From positions 1,674,001-1,738,000 of the forward strand of contig JBLDXI010000017.1 of the NCBI GenBank assembly GCA_047495785.1: DNA of 64,000 bases. The letters run 5' to 3'. Below are positions 43,679-55,700 of this stretch, piece after piece. The notes beneath the pieces were generated by a model. It did no database searches. It had not been told where the DNA came from and worked only from the letters and a program-made list of their open reading frames with translations. Position 1 is the first letter of the stretch; each line of letters opens with the position of its first letter. This DNA comes from Lepidodermella squamata. Its lineage: Eukaryota > Gastrotricha. The translations under genes were made by a program, and so were the position numbers.

Positions 43679-43951
43679 TTAATAGCAAACGGTACGGCAG
43701 CGGACGGGTGGGCAGTAGTCGTCCAGGAACACGCGGCGTGACAGGGGTCGGCAATAGCAGTTTCGGACATAGAAAGGGTCCGTTTCGCCGTCGTAGATGC
43801 GGCGGCGGCAGTAGTAGCATGGGTAAGGTTCGTAAGGATCGCAGCGGTAGTAGTAGGGATCATCCAGGTAGTACGGGTAGCGCCAGTATGGGTACCTCCA
43901 GTAGCGACCATAAGCGCGGTCGCAGGCATTATAGCAACTCGACAGAGGCAT
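43679..43951 (-). CDS. 90-residue Cys/Tyr-rich protein, copy 2
   Basis: Single exon from ATG 43951. The N-terminal half differs from copy 1 and is Tyr/Arg/Trp-rich (YGRYWRYPYWRYPYYLDDP). The C-terminal core is shared: YPCYYCRRRIYD, DPFYVRNCYCRPLSRRVFLD, then CPPVRCRTVC. Conserved pattern between copies: YPCYYCRRRx[FY]D, DPFY, CYC, P, R, LD. Equal length, same strand and adjacency indicate a tandem duplication with selection on the core. The composition fits structural, secreted or sperm-enriched proteins, but no signal peptide is seen. Confidence 0.65.
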   Translation of the reverse strand: MPLSSCYNACDRAYGRYWRYPYWRYPYYLDDPYYYRCDPYEPYPCYYCRRRIYDGETDPFYVRNCYCRPLSRRVFLDDYCPPVRCRTVCY

Positions 43952-45350
43952 TATTCAGTTATTAAAATGCTCACAAAAAGCTCTAGGTAAATTCCAAATC
44001 GGATAAGCAAATTAAAAGTCTGGAAATGCAAGTTCGTTTCGTTTTTTGGCTTTACTGGCCCTTGTGTGCAATATATGAGTATAAAAAACTCAGGTGAGGT
44101 AGGTAGATCGAAAAATCTAGCATAACCGCAGCGCACACCGCAGTAGCCGCACGCTTATGCCACAGGGGAAATGGCGATTGATCGGCAAGGCATGTCGCTT
44201 AAATAGCCGGCCTTCCTTTTGACGTAGCCTTGCGTGGGCTGCCAGGCAACACGTTTACTGCACTGCGCTCGGCTAGTTTATTATTATTTCAAGAATATAT
44301 CGGCGCGGCAGGAGAGATGCGTAGATGTGTTCCTGATATTATAAGAAAAAATTTGCACTTGTCACCTTTTGGTCAGTACAGCGTGATGACACCAATAGTT
44401 TGCAAACAAACTGATGGCCTGGAAGCGACCTATGAAAAATTACATATTCTGACACACTTCACTGAGCTCAGAATTGCACTGACGGGTGTGTCAAAGCCTC
44501 AATGGCGCAAAAAACGAGGTCTTCTCAATATTCGTGAATGCGTTGCTCACCTTTTTTTATTTCAATAGTACATATCATCAACAAGGTAGTATCTTTATTC
44601 TTGTATATAAGTATATACGTCTTTCAACTCAGATTCGAAGTCCTTCAAATGTCCCTCCAATCTTCCATACCAAACATTCATTCTACCGTTGCATGCAGTT
44701 ACTATGCGAGAATAGACAAGGCGTCTTGATTCATTGACGACGAACATCAATGTGTCATAGAAAGGACGAAAACAGACCAATTTAAGACCGACTTCTCGTA
44801 TAGAAATAATCAATAGAAATTAAGCATAAAGCCGAGACTTCTAAATAGTGACTTCACGAAATTCTCTAAAACAGGGAAAAATATCGAGTAAAAAAAGAGA
44901 TGAGATGAACATGTCAAGCAGGTAGGAATAAACAAATAGCGCTTGAATTATCTGACAAGCACGTGACAGGTTGAGTACATGCAACGATGATGATTTATCG
45001 GTCAATAGACTACATATTAGTTTGTAATAACGAACTGGCAGCTTCGCGTGCAACCTATCAAAATGACAGCCGAAAACAACGAACGAGATTGTCGCGCGAA
45101 ATCGATTGATAATACATTATTTTAGTAGCAACAAGTATCTGAATATAACGAGTCTTTGCAAAATCACAGAAATAAAAGCTGACGTTTCCCGCGCACAGTC
45201 TCGCCCAATTCAGTACACGATTAACTAAATAACAAGCCAGTGTGGCTTTTGAAAATTCTTAAAATAGGTAGTTTCAAAGATTACGAGACAAAATTATAAC
45301 CGGAAACAAAAAAATCTTATTTCAATACCGCACTACAAGTTTCTTTGCTT
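43952..45350. other. 1.4-kb intergenic region
   Basis: No gene is supported. A plus-strand frame at 44230-44568 opens at a non-ATG codon and lacks protein-like features. The right end contains the 3' flank of the stonin gene. No repeats or RNA gene were recognised. Confidence 0.4.
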
Positions 45351-48300
45351 TCAGCTGTGAGATTCATTTTTTCCTTGATCTGCTTCAGCTATGACTGTCC
45401 ACTTCTTCCCGGGAGCTGCAGCACCACCACCACTACCGCCAGGCGCTGCTGGTCGAGGAGGAGGGCCACGCTTCTGGTTTTGATCTCGCAAATCATCATC
45501 GCTGTCGTCACTCCCAGTGTCTCGAGGTGGCGATTGAGGTCTTTTCGATGACTCCGTCTAAAAAAGCGCAAATAAAAAAAGCAATGGATTGTAATAAGTA
45601 ACATACCGGAGGACTCATAGGACGAGGTGGGGGAGGTCTAGGAGGTTCATGGTGAGCAGGAGGAGGAGGAGGCGGAGGTCCAGGTTTCCCCTTGATTCCA
45701 TTAGCCATCGCGCCACCTTTCTCGATGAAGCTTTGAATTAAAGGATTAAGCTGGATTTTAAATTTCGGCTTTTCGTCCTCATCGTCATCGGAGTCATCAG
45801 ATTCATCCGAGACTTTAAGGCCAGTCGGCTTCTCGACATCATGTGGTTTAGCTTCGCCTTCAGCTGCTGGAGCGGCGGCGGCTGCAGAAGCAGCAGCAGC
45901 TTTCGCACTTGCTGCTGCCTTTTTCTTCGCAATCACCTCCTCGTCGCTCGAATCCTCATCACTAACAGCAAGCCCGGCTCTATCGGGCACTTCCTCGGGG
46001 TTAGCACTCGGTTGCGCACTGACCGTAATCTTCTCGCCAGGTACTAGCGTGGCCGGGAGTTCGAGCTGAACCTTTTCAGTTGTAGCATCGCCCTTCTGAA
46101 TTTCGTTGTTAGTGTACTCGATTTCGACTTTGTAGTAGAATCGAGCGAGCTGTTTCACCCACTTATCCGGCGGCTCGTCAGCTTGACTAGTCGATGCTAT
46201 CGAACGAATCACTGCTTTCGAAACTGCAGTGGCCGGCATGACGTAGTCGACAGTGACGAATTTCTCGAAATTATCCGGAATGGGATCGTGCGCGCCCAGT
46301 GGGATTCGCACGGTCATTAAATGAGTCTTGTAGGCACCTTGGAAACGCTCTGGCAATCGCGGTATCCGCCACACCAAGCCATTGAGCAAGTGTTCATACT
46401 TGCAATCACCCGTATTCACCTCCATCTGGCAACCAGTTGGGTTGTTCGTTTTTGGAATGAGCCCCTCAGCCATATTCGTGATACGGTCGAGACCTTTCAC
46501 CTTACCAGGGCGTGCCTTGTGCGCATGGACCGACCCGTAGCCCCACACGTGTTCAACTCTGAAGTAGTAGATCCATGGTTCAGGAATTGGGAAAGCAATG
46601 GCAATGTTTTCACACGGCGCCTGGTTTGCTTTCCTGCTATTGCTGAAGTAACCTGGGATGAGTACTTCCATGCGGATTTCTACATCACGATTCTTCCTGT
46701 CAAGGTTCATAATAGCACGAACCTGCAGGGGTAACTGGAAGTTTTTACGAGGTCTGACACGGAAGCGCAAAATTTCGACGTTGATGCCATCTGGCGGCTG
46801 GAACCGAATTACAGTCGATTTGTTGAACTCCTCTTGATTGACACAGCAATGAAACTGGTAATCTTCGATTCGAATCCACTGCTCGGTCCGCATGGGAATG
46901 ATGTCTTGGCGCCGGACTACTTCCTTGCCCTTACGCCGGATATCATTGACACCGAACTCGACGAAAGCCATGCCGGACAAGAAGGCGAGACAGTAGACTC
47001 GAACACGGGCTTTTTGCTCGGTGATATGGCCATACTTATCGACCATGGCCTCGTACTCATCAATCACCTCAGCGATAATTTCATCCTTAGTGTAAACCTG
47101 AGCAGTCTGGGACCGTTTGGTTATCACTTTCATCATAGCATCTTCGAAGTACCAACGGAACTGTTTCAGCTCCTCGTAGTTCAAACAACCAAGCTTCATC
47201 AGTTCATCGTGAGTCGGCGCGTGGTCGAGAATCATTGTTGCTTTCGGCTTCGTTATCAATCGCTTCAAATCTTTGATTGAAGTTAACGTCAGACCTTTCG
47301 GGGTGATTTTGTCCGCTCTTAGCGCTGGTCTTTCTTTATAATCTGTGCGATAGATTTTCGTTGTATAGACCTTGCCATACTCGTCAAAAGGCTGCATTCC
47401 TATTTCCGATAGCGTCATGTGAGGATCAATTTTCAATTCCTAAAGTTAATTATGTAATTACATTGGATTTGAAATTTTCGGAGAGCAAACCTGTAACGGA
47501 TTCTTGCAAGCAGTTGCATCCTTATCCGTAAGATAGAGCCGAATGAAGACATTCTGGTTCTTTGGTTCGGTTTCGATACGGGCGTAGGTAGTCCTCCAGC
47601 CGCGTTGTCCAGTGAAAGGCATTTTGCTCTTCTTTGGAGGATTGCGGAGACCCATTTGAAACCATTGCCCATGGTAGACTTCGTGGAAAGGTGCCAGAGG
47701 TGCAGTATCGTCTTCGTCGTTGTCGATATCGATGGATTCTTGGGAAGCCGATGATCCCTGCGAGCCACTTCCTTTCTTCCGCTCCTTCTCCATTGCCGAC
47801 CGTTTCGCCGAGGCACCTGTTTTTCCGAAGTCTGCTGCGAACCCTGCCGCGGCAGCGTCAGCGGACTGAGGCTTTTTCTCGGCAAATGGGTCGAATTCGT
47901 CCCATTCTGACCCACCAGCAGCTGTATCGCCCTTACCGCCGATTGACGCCAACTGCGAGAACAAATCATCGCCAGCACCAAATGCGTCAGAACCAGCTGG
48001 GGGAGAAGTTGTTCTGAATGGGTTGTTCGCTGAACTGAAACCGCCGTCAGTCACTGCACCTTCGTCGTCCGTATACGTCTGCAGGGTGTCGAACGCCTTG
48101 GGGAGAGGCAGCAAACCCCCAGAGCTACCCCACGCCTCGGTCGCACCACCGCCTTTGTTCGACGAAAATTTCGAGAAGAAATCCTCAGCATCAGGGTCGT
48201 CATTCGCCGTATCGAAGTTGGTTTTGAAGGGGTTATCCTGCTCGGATGACGGCTTCTTCGCCCCGTCTTCCATGAACTTAGAGGTGTCGAAAATATCAGG

Positions 48301-49650
48301 CACGGCGAATGAACTAGGCGATGGTACTGTCGGGGCGGGTGGAGCTGCTGGAGCTCCTAGAGTAATCTCACTGGCTTTAGGCCGCGGGCGTGAAATCGCA
48401 GCTGACGGAGGCGTCGCAGCTCGGGTTGGCTCCATCGCTATAACGGTTGCGGTTGAGGTCGTGGACGAAGCCATTGCAGAGCTGTCAGGCGAGGCTCTTG
48501 AGATAGGCGATGGAGGTCTGACTGGAACTATCGGTTCAGGTGTTGGTACTTTCTGAGGCGGCGAGGCGGGGCGGATGGGTTCCGGCTCCATAGCCGGCGG
48601 TTCTGGCTCGGCTGGAGGAACCTCAGCAGCCTGCTCTTCCGACTCGGGGTTGAAGCTTTCCCATGACGGAGCCGGTCCGGTGCTGGAACTTGTCGGCTTG
48701 GCAGCTCCCGTCGCAACTGACGTATCGGCCAGTTTGCTCATTTTTGTCTGTCAGCCAAAAAACATGTCTTTTAGATGATGTGCAACTTCATCAGAATTAA
48801 AAGCCTTTTACAGCAAGAAATTCTACACGGGAAAACACACGTTTTTATAGTGATTAATCAGTATTTAAAAGCGCATAGCGAGCATATATTATGAGTTTTA
48901 GCGCATGTAGTAGTAGCTTTTGCTAATCGATTTTGATCAATGCGATGGATTTCATAATGAAACACTGGTGAAAAAAAATTGCGCAGCAAATGTCTCGGTG
49001 TGGGTCTCGTGCCGTCTCGTGTCGTAAAAAAAACCGGCAAGCGGCCATCTAGAAAAAAGCCATTCGTCTCTATCGGATCGATTGTTACGTCGCGTGCTGC
49101 CACCCGCACTTAGAACGAGACGATACAAACTACATAGCATTATAATATGGGAACATGGGAACGAGGCCACTGGTTGAAACAGAAGCCTCGCCTAGTTTTC
49201 ACCACCATCATCGAGTGTTTGATGAATAAATAAATGAGCGCCTTCAAGTTGGTGTTAGTCAACTATCTAATTAAAATGACACAGCACAAATCACAGCCTA
49301 ATAAAAATCGCCGTAGGGCATGCAAATGAGTTGAGGAAACATCGAAACATGCAATTTAAGGAAGATGAAGAAGTTTTCTCAGATGACAGATGAATAATTA
49401 GGTATGTTTTGCTCACCTTGGCATCCGCGACGGTATCTTGTGTTTTATTGAGCATAGCGTTGAACTTTTTCCATTCTTCCGATTCCTGCGGGTCTGGTTT
49501 CGCTTCGATTTCCACTAGAGGCTGGGCAGCGGGTTTTGTGTATTGCAAAGTGCCGGCGCCCTTCGCCGCCAGTTGCGCCATCATTACTTCGTCCTCTTCA
49601 TCCTCGAGCTCGCCATCCTTGTTCTTCTTCTTGCTCTTCTTCTTCAGCAT
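45351..49650 (-). CDS. unc-41: stonin/UNC-41-like endocytic adaptor, about 1176 residues
   Basis: Four exons (49650-49417, 48747-47491, 47439-45607, 45557-45351) keep frame throughout. The N-terminus is Lys-rich (LKKKSKKKNKDGELEDEEDE), then a long Pro/Ser/Ala region with two NPF motifs (DNPFKTN, NNPFRTT) and FDPF, which bind EH-domain proteins and AP-2. The stonin homology domain (GQWFQMGLRNPPKKSKMPF, WRTTYARIETEPKNQNVFIR) leads into a mu-homology domain (FQLPLQVRAIMNLDRKNRDV, ENIAIAFPIPEPW, YEHLLNGLVWRIPRLPERF, FYYKVEIEY). Stonins recruit synaptotagmin into clathrin-coated vesicles during synaptic vesicle recycling. After the mu domain there is an extra tail: Ala-rich, acidic Ser/Asp, and a run of prolines (PPPPPPPAHHEPPRP). 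A 669-base first intron might contain an alternative promoter; ATG 48741 could start a shorter isoform. Confidence 0.92.
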
Positions 49651-51386
49651 GGCGATGAGTCACGGAAAACTAAGTGTAGTTGTTTATATATAAATTTAAA
49701 GATTCAGTGAGATAAATTCACACGCAAAGGAGTCGAACAAAAATTCCTAAAAAATTAATGAGAGTTTACAACAAATTATAGTATTGCAGAAATTTGGCGC
49801 CGCAACAAAAATATGCGCAGTTTTTAAGAATAGCAAATATAGCGATAATTTGCTGATGATGGTGGTGACGATCTTGGCGAATCTTTAATGCATGTCCTCA
49901 GTAAAGGCGATTATCATTATCATTATTATTATTAAGATTATTACTAGACATCCGCGTGATGATAAGAAGGAAAAATTTATTGCTCATCGGTTTTTTTCGA
50001 CAAATTTATTTTGTAGTAAAAGCTAATATATTATATCATGAGCTATATTAAAGAGAAGAGAGAGAGGGAGGGAGAAGTGAGCACAACGCGCTAGCATTTT
50101 CGCCGAAACTCCATTGCTATGTCGCCTTATATAGTAAAATTCAGTACTGTGCGCGCCCGCATATATAGGCAGCATAATAATAATAATGCAGGACATGCGG
50201 CGGATCGGAGCTTTTGCATGATTCGCCGCTGTCGCCGTCGTCGTCCTCATCGTCATCGCGCATGTGTATGTAATATACTGCGCGCGTGTAAAACTGAAAA
50301 TACAAGCTTCGGCTAAAAATCATCGATTTCTCGAATTCTTTTTCGCTGCACACGTTATTATTATTATTATGATTGCGCCGATGTGTTTATGTTTAGCGGG
50401 CGCGCTCGATGCGGCTATAAGTCGCGCAGTTTGTGTGTTGTGCGCCCGTCGCCGATATTCGGCTGTACTTTTATATTTACTACTGCGTATACGGCGGCGA
50501 GATGCGCGCGACTCACTCGCATCATCTCCAATCAATACAGTTATTCATCATTTTCTATAATAGTAATAATAACAACAACGCAAAATTCGACAATGTATAA
50601 TAATACTAATCCATATAAAAGTAAGTCCTCACTTCGTTATAGTGAAAAGGGCGACTTAATACATGCCTCGAAGTATATACATCACAGTAACAAAAAGCTC
50701 TCATCCGAGTAAAAAATTATAATATATTTGGTTTTCGCGAGTGGCAATATAAAATAAGTCGCCGGCGATATATATTAGGGTGACCGATCTACTCTGGCGA
50801 AAATTTTGTTTGCCTTGCGCGTTATATAAAGTTTGATTACTTGCGATAATACCGGTCGATTTTTCATCGTTGGCAAATAAACAAACAGGTTTTTTCCTGA
50901 ATTTTCCTCGAGAGTGCCATTAGGCTAATTTCTGAAATATGAGATTGTTTATTTATGAAATTTGAAGCTGCTGATTCATTTGACACAAAAAAAACCAGTT
51001 TTTAATTATAAGCCCCTTGAAAAGGGTCAAGGTCAGGTACCTTCGAAAACAAGAAAAAAAGAAGTGACTTCAATTTTGACATTTTTATTGCTTTTTCGAC
51101 CTCATAATATTATGTTACAGAGGTACCAATGAGATGACTCGATTGAGCTCGCCAGTTTTTGTTTATCAAATGCATGCCAAATGGAACAAAACTCAAATAA
51201 AAATCATATTATTTCATCTCTTCAATAAAACTGAATAGTTATTCATTAACAGCGAAATAAAATTCGAAACAATACAATGCAAGACAAATATATTTTTTTG
51301 TAATTTTTTCCATATTATAGCGATTGACTGAAGAAATAACGGTCGATGTTTGGATTGTTCGTTGACTGACTTTCGATGTTCGATGG
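49651..51386. other. 1.7-kb intergenic region
   Basis: The left part is the stonin promoter side. The sequence has ATT/TAT microsatellite-like stretches (49915-49935, 50176-50186, 50357-50371), an AGAG purine tract near 50053-50073 and CGTCGTCGTC-like runs near 50232-50250. No coding signal stands out. The right end carries the 3' flank of the GPCR gene. Confidence 0.4.
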
Positions 51387-52792
51387 CTAAACAACATGCC
51401 GATCTGAGGGTCTAGGCATGACTTTTTGACCCGACACGTCTCGAACACTGTCGGGGCCAATGTCTTGCTCTTCGAGAAGGGCCTGATGTTGAGGTCCTGT
51501 TGATAAAAGACCGCCTAACCGCCTGATGCCGTCATCACCTGGCCGTCCAGTCAGCCCTTTATCGCCGCCGTGATTCGCGCAACAACAACATTTCCGAAAT
51601 TCTTGCGATCCCATAACGCATAGCCAAAATTTCAGCCCGAACGAGAGTAAAGGCGCTAGTTCGAAAACGAGGAATTCGATCAGCTGAAATAGCTGAGTGT
51701 CACTCTGAGTCGGGTGGATATATCGAATGATAAGTGCGTAGATGCTGAAGCACGCGAGCGGCAATTGCGCGAACATGTGGCAAAACGTGACGGGCAAAAA
51801 TTGACGGCCGTGCCTTGCTTGAGCCGAGCCGTGGTAGACCTTGCGATTTGAGTATTTGACAATGGTTACATTCATAGTGAACACGCAGCAGAACGGGATG
51901 ATGTAGCCGGTGATTAGGCCGATGCCGATTTGACGATAGCCGATTTCGTACGGCACAATGCCCGACCAGCATGAATCGGTGATAGGGAAACCAACGGCGA
52001 AACGGCGTTGTTCGTAGAACAGAGCTCGAGCAGCGGTGTTTTGCGACCGAGAATCGAATAGGTGAACCAGAACGACGTCGGGAATCAAGAGAAGAGCGGC
52101 TGAGATACCGATTATCGAAATTATGAGCCATCCGATGCGACGATCGCCGATCTCGCCGCCGAACAGACGCAGCGTTGTGAACATTGCCATATAGCTAAAT
52201 AAAATAAAATAAAAAATCCTCCTTAACCAAATTAATAAAATATAAAAAAAATGTCGATAAGTTCCTATAGAAAGCTCTCTATAATATTTGGAATAATCGC
52301 CCGAAAATGTTCGTTTGGCTCGGTAATTATATATTCAATAATGCAGCTCCCTTAAAAAAGTTGCAATATTTGTGTAACATTTTTTTTTATTTACCTGTCG
52401 ATGGTGAGCGCAACAATGACCCAATTATCAACCAAGCGAATCCAGCTGTAGACGTACGACAAAATGCGGCATGAAAAGTCGCACCAGAAGAAAATATTAG
52501 GCAACTCCGGCCAGTAGAACTCGCTGGCGTAGCGGTAGGCAAGAAATCCCACGCTGAGAATCTCGAGAATAGCCGCAACTTGCAGGTAACACGTCCAGTG
52601 GTTTTTACGCTTGGCTGGCCAGCCGCATGTTGTTACAATGAACAGGATGAGAAGGGAGAATACGCTCAAACCGCAGAGGCCAACTAGGGTTAGCTTCATC
52701 GATTCGAAAATCGGCTGGTGGCCACTGACCAGATTCTCCAACATTCTATTAAGTTGGCCTTTTTCGTTCATTACAAACGAAGGCAACAACAT
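51387..52792 (-). CDS. class A-like GPCR with altered DRY motif
   Basis: Two exons (52792-52395, 52194-51387) sum to 1206 bases, 401 residues. Seven hydrophobic segments are visible, starting MKLTLVGLCGLSVFSLLILF, WTCYLQVAAILEILSVGFLA and the third with SWIRLVDNWVIVALTIDSY. Then come RRIGWLIISIIGISAALLLI and GYIIPFCCVFTMNVTI, with two more to the end. The DRY motif at the end of helix 3 reads DSY, and helix 7 has LSFGLKFWLC instead of NPxxY. A Cys cluster after helix 7 (FRKCCCCANHGG) may be palmitoylated. The extracellular Cys near helix 3 and DSCWSG in loop 2 could form the usual disulphide. Ligand unknown; a neuropeptide-type receptor is plausible but not shown. Confidence 0.8.
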
Positions 52793-55700
52793 CTTGCTTT
52801 TCTAACAAAGGTAAAACCTATTAAAAACGTAGCAAAAAAAAATTATTCCGATTTACAGCGCCCTTGAAACTGGCTTTTGATGTATAATCGTATTGGACGC
52901 GCCGCAATCTTGACGCAGTTAGCTTTTAGCTAAATTTTAATTAAAGGTTCAATGTGGCGTGTTCAATAAAACGCATTAAGGCGGCGTGCGCGTATAAATG
53001 CGCGCGCGTCACGAGACGCTACAGGCATATCAGAGTAGGAATTCGACGGCTCATCGTCGCGCGCAGTCACTGCCCGTTGTCCCCTGTGCGATGATAATTA
53101 TTGTATAGCATTACTTAGTATCTAGTTACAAGCCCTGATTATCTGTTTAATGGCTCGGAATGGCCAGACGGGAGTCGCGACGCTGAGGTTTATCCTCAAT
53201 GATACTTGTAATAAATAAATAAATGTAATTTTCGATCATCAATCGACATCGAAACAGTAGGTATGAGAAGCCGGAGAAAGAAATAGGCGCAGCCACATTG
53301 TCGCAGCCGTCAGATAATAATAGCGATGACCAGATGCGGATCGATGTTAAATTAGTTGAGCCAGAGAGATGGACAAGTGTCATCGGGCCAATTTTTTTAT
53401 TGAATTTATTGTCAAAACCGTCACGGTGCACAGTTTTTAGGCCGTTTCAAGTAATGACAAAAATACAATAATAAAAGTTATTGCCAATAAAAGCGCGCGC
53501 TTTTTCGATAAATAATCTACGTAATTTTATTTGAATACAAAATTCCGTGATGCTTCGAGTACAGGAAGAGGAATATTTGCCGCGTTTAAAAAAAGATAAT
53601 ATAAATAGTCAAAAAATTCCGAGGACTATTAGCTGCACTGAGGCACGACATGAATTATGCTGGTATAATTATACCTAAGATGTTTTATCCGCTCGTAAAA
53701 ATAAATGTCTCATACTAAAAGTATGCAGTGTTTGCATTTTTTATTGCGAAAAAATAACCGACGCGCACTCGTCGTGAAATGAGGCGAATATTCGGCGCGA
53801 AAAAAGTTATAGCGCAGCACACACTTCTACTCCACCAGCGCAATGAGGCGGAAAACAAATAACAAGGCCAGGTGAAGATGATTTGCAGGTAGCGCGTGTG
53901 GGTAAAAGAAGATAAGTTGCTATTCCGTAATTGGTGCAAATTGTTGTTGTTTCAATGGCGGCTTTTACCAGCCGCCGAGATTTGTAATAAGTATATAGTA
54001 TAGCGGTTTAAGGCCGGGCGCGATATAGCTCAGCTGCTCAACTTGCTGCCTCGTCGGCTTTTTAATACCTAATATAGCCGCTATTATTTTGTTTTTATTA
54101 AAAATCTCCAGAGTCGGTCCGGCGCTATGTTGTTAAATGTTAATATTGTTATGAGACAAAAACAGTCAGAATATATAGTAATAATACCTTTTCATAAGCT
54201 GTGAGTCTCGGCGCCATTTTTATTGTTCTTACGCGAGAAAGCGTTAGATTATGCGCGCTCACAATAAAAATTGTTAGGCGTTGATGTGATTGTTGAAAAA
54301 AGGCGCAAGCGCGCATAAACCAGCCGCGCTCGCTTTTTGATGATGCCGCGACTATGAGATGAGATAATATTTTTATTAAGTGAGGATAGCATCGCTATAC
54401 ACCGGCAACGTGTTATTTATTAAAAATAACACCCAAACACCGGTTTGCTAGAGCAAATATATATATATACAGCGCAAAATTAACTTCAAACCCGCCTTTT
54501 TGTTGCGCTAAAAATGCGCGCATGAATTTTTGAGCTTGAGTAAACCTTGCAGCGTAAAAATTTGTTTTATCGGCTAGCCGGCTTCATTAACATTTTGTAG
54601 AGCAGCAAAAAGTATAGCATTCATTGATGAAACGTTGAGAGGTGTATTTGGCACATGTTGGCCATGTATATCCGGGGCGGTGTAAGCGAAACGAACATGG
54701 TCTGTGTCTCATTAATTAATAAATATCGGGCTTTATTAATATTATTTTTGTTGTTTACGGTTGCGCCCGGCCTCGCCCGGTCTAATATAATATATTGGTT
54801 ATATTGCGGCCGCGAAACGTTTTCCGCCCGGCTAGGGGCTTCATCACGCGCATCGCAGCCGGCATAAAAGAGATAGTTGAGGATAATAAAATGAGGTGCC
54901 AGTGTTATATTAATTAGGCAACAACAGGGTGCTTGAAAAGGCGCTAAAAGCCTTATATTAATTAACACAATAATTATTTGTTTAGCCGGTGCCGCGAACA
55001 CGTGTATAGTTCAGGACACCCTACAAGCGCATCCTTTTCCGGGTGAAAGGGCGCACTGAGTGAAGGCGCCGCTAATTTAATTTAGGCACCTTTCGGGAAG
55101 CGAACCGACACAGGCGGAGACAGCAAGTAATCATAATTAGATCACGATAATAAATCTTACATATGTGGAGTCAAAATTTGTAGTGCACCGCGCGCTGTAT
55201 TGTGCGAGCGCTCTTGCTAATAAACAATTTATTATTTATTTATTTGCTATATATTTTGTGTGAAAACATGTAATTATAACAAGTTGCCTGGCATCAAAAT
55301 GCCACCTTAAAAGCAAGTGTGGTCATCATTATCTCGTCGCAGCCGGGCCGCGTTTCTAAGCCGAGCTAAAGCCGCAGACTGGAATTTACAGTTGTTACTA
55401 CTCTAAGGATATTCTCTTGTGGTTTTCTTTCAATTTTGCAGCAACATTATGGTATAATAGCAAACGCAAAAATAATAATAATTAAAAATTGAGAGAATGG
55501 CGTATTAATGGCGTAATTATTCTACGATTTGGACGAGGGTATAAAAGCAAATTTAGCGTCGCCCGTTGAGCGTGTTTTGCTGCGGCCTAAAAACAGTTCT
55601 CAAAACAAAGCTAACGCTAAAAACGGCCCGACTGGCCACACAGAGGGACGCCATCAATCAACAGCGATCGGATTTCGCGCGCCTAAAATATATACCTATA

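Noticed and set aside
44230-44568. 112-codon plus-strand frame
   Set aside because: Non-ATG opening and no protein-like features; probably chance.
46321-47280. Long plus-strand frames opposite the stonin gene
   Set aside because: The minus strand encodes the conserved stonin and mu-homology domains; the plus frames are antisense shadows.
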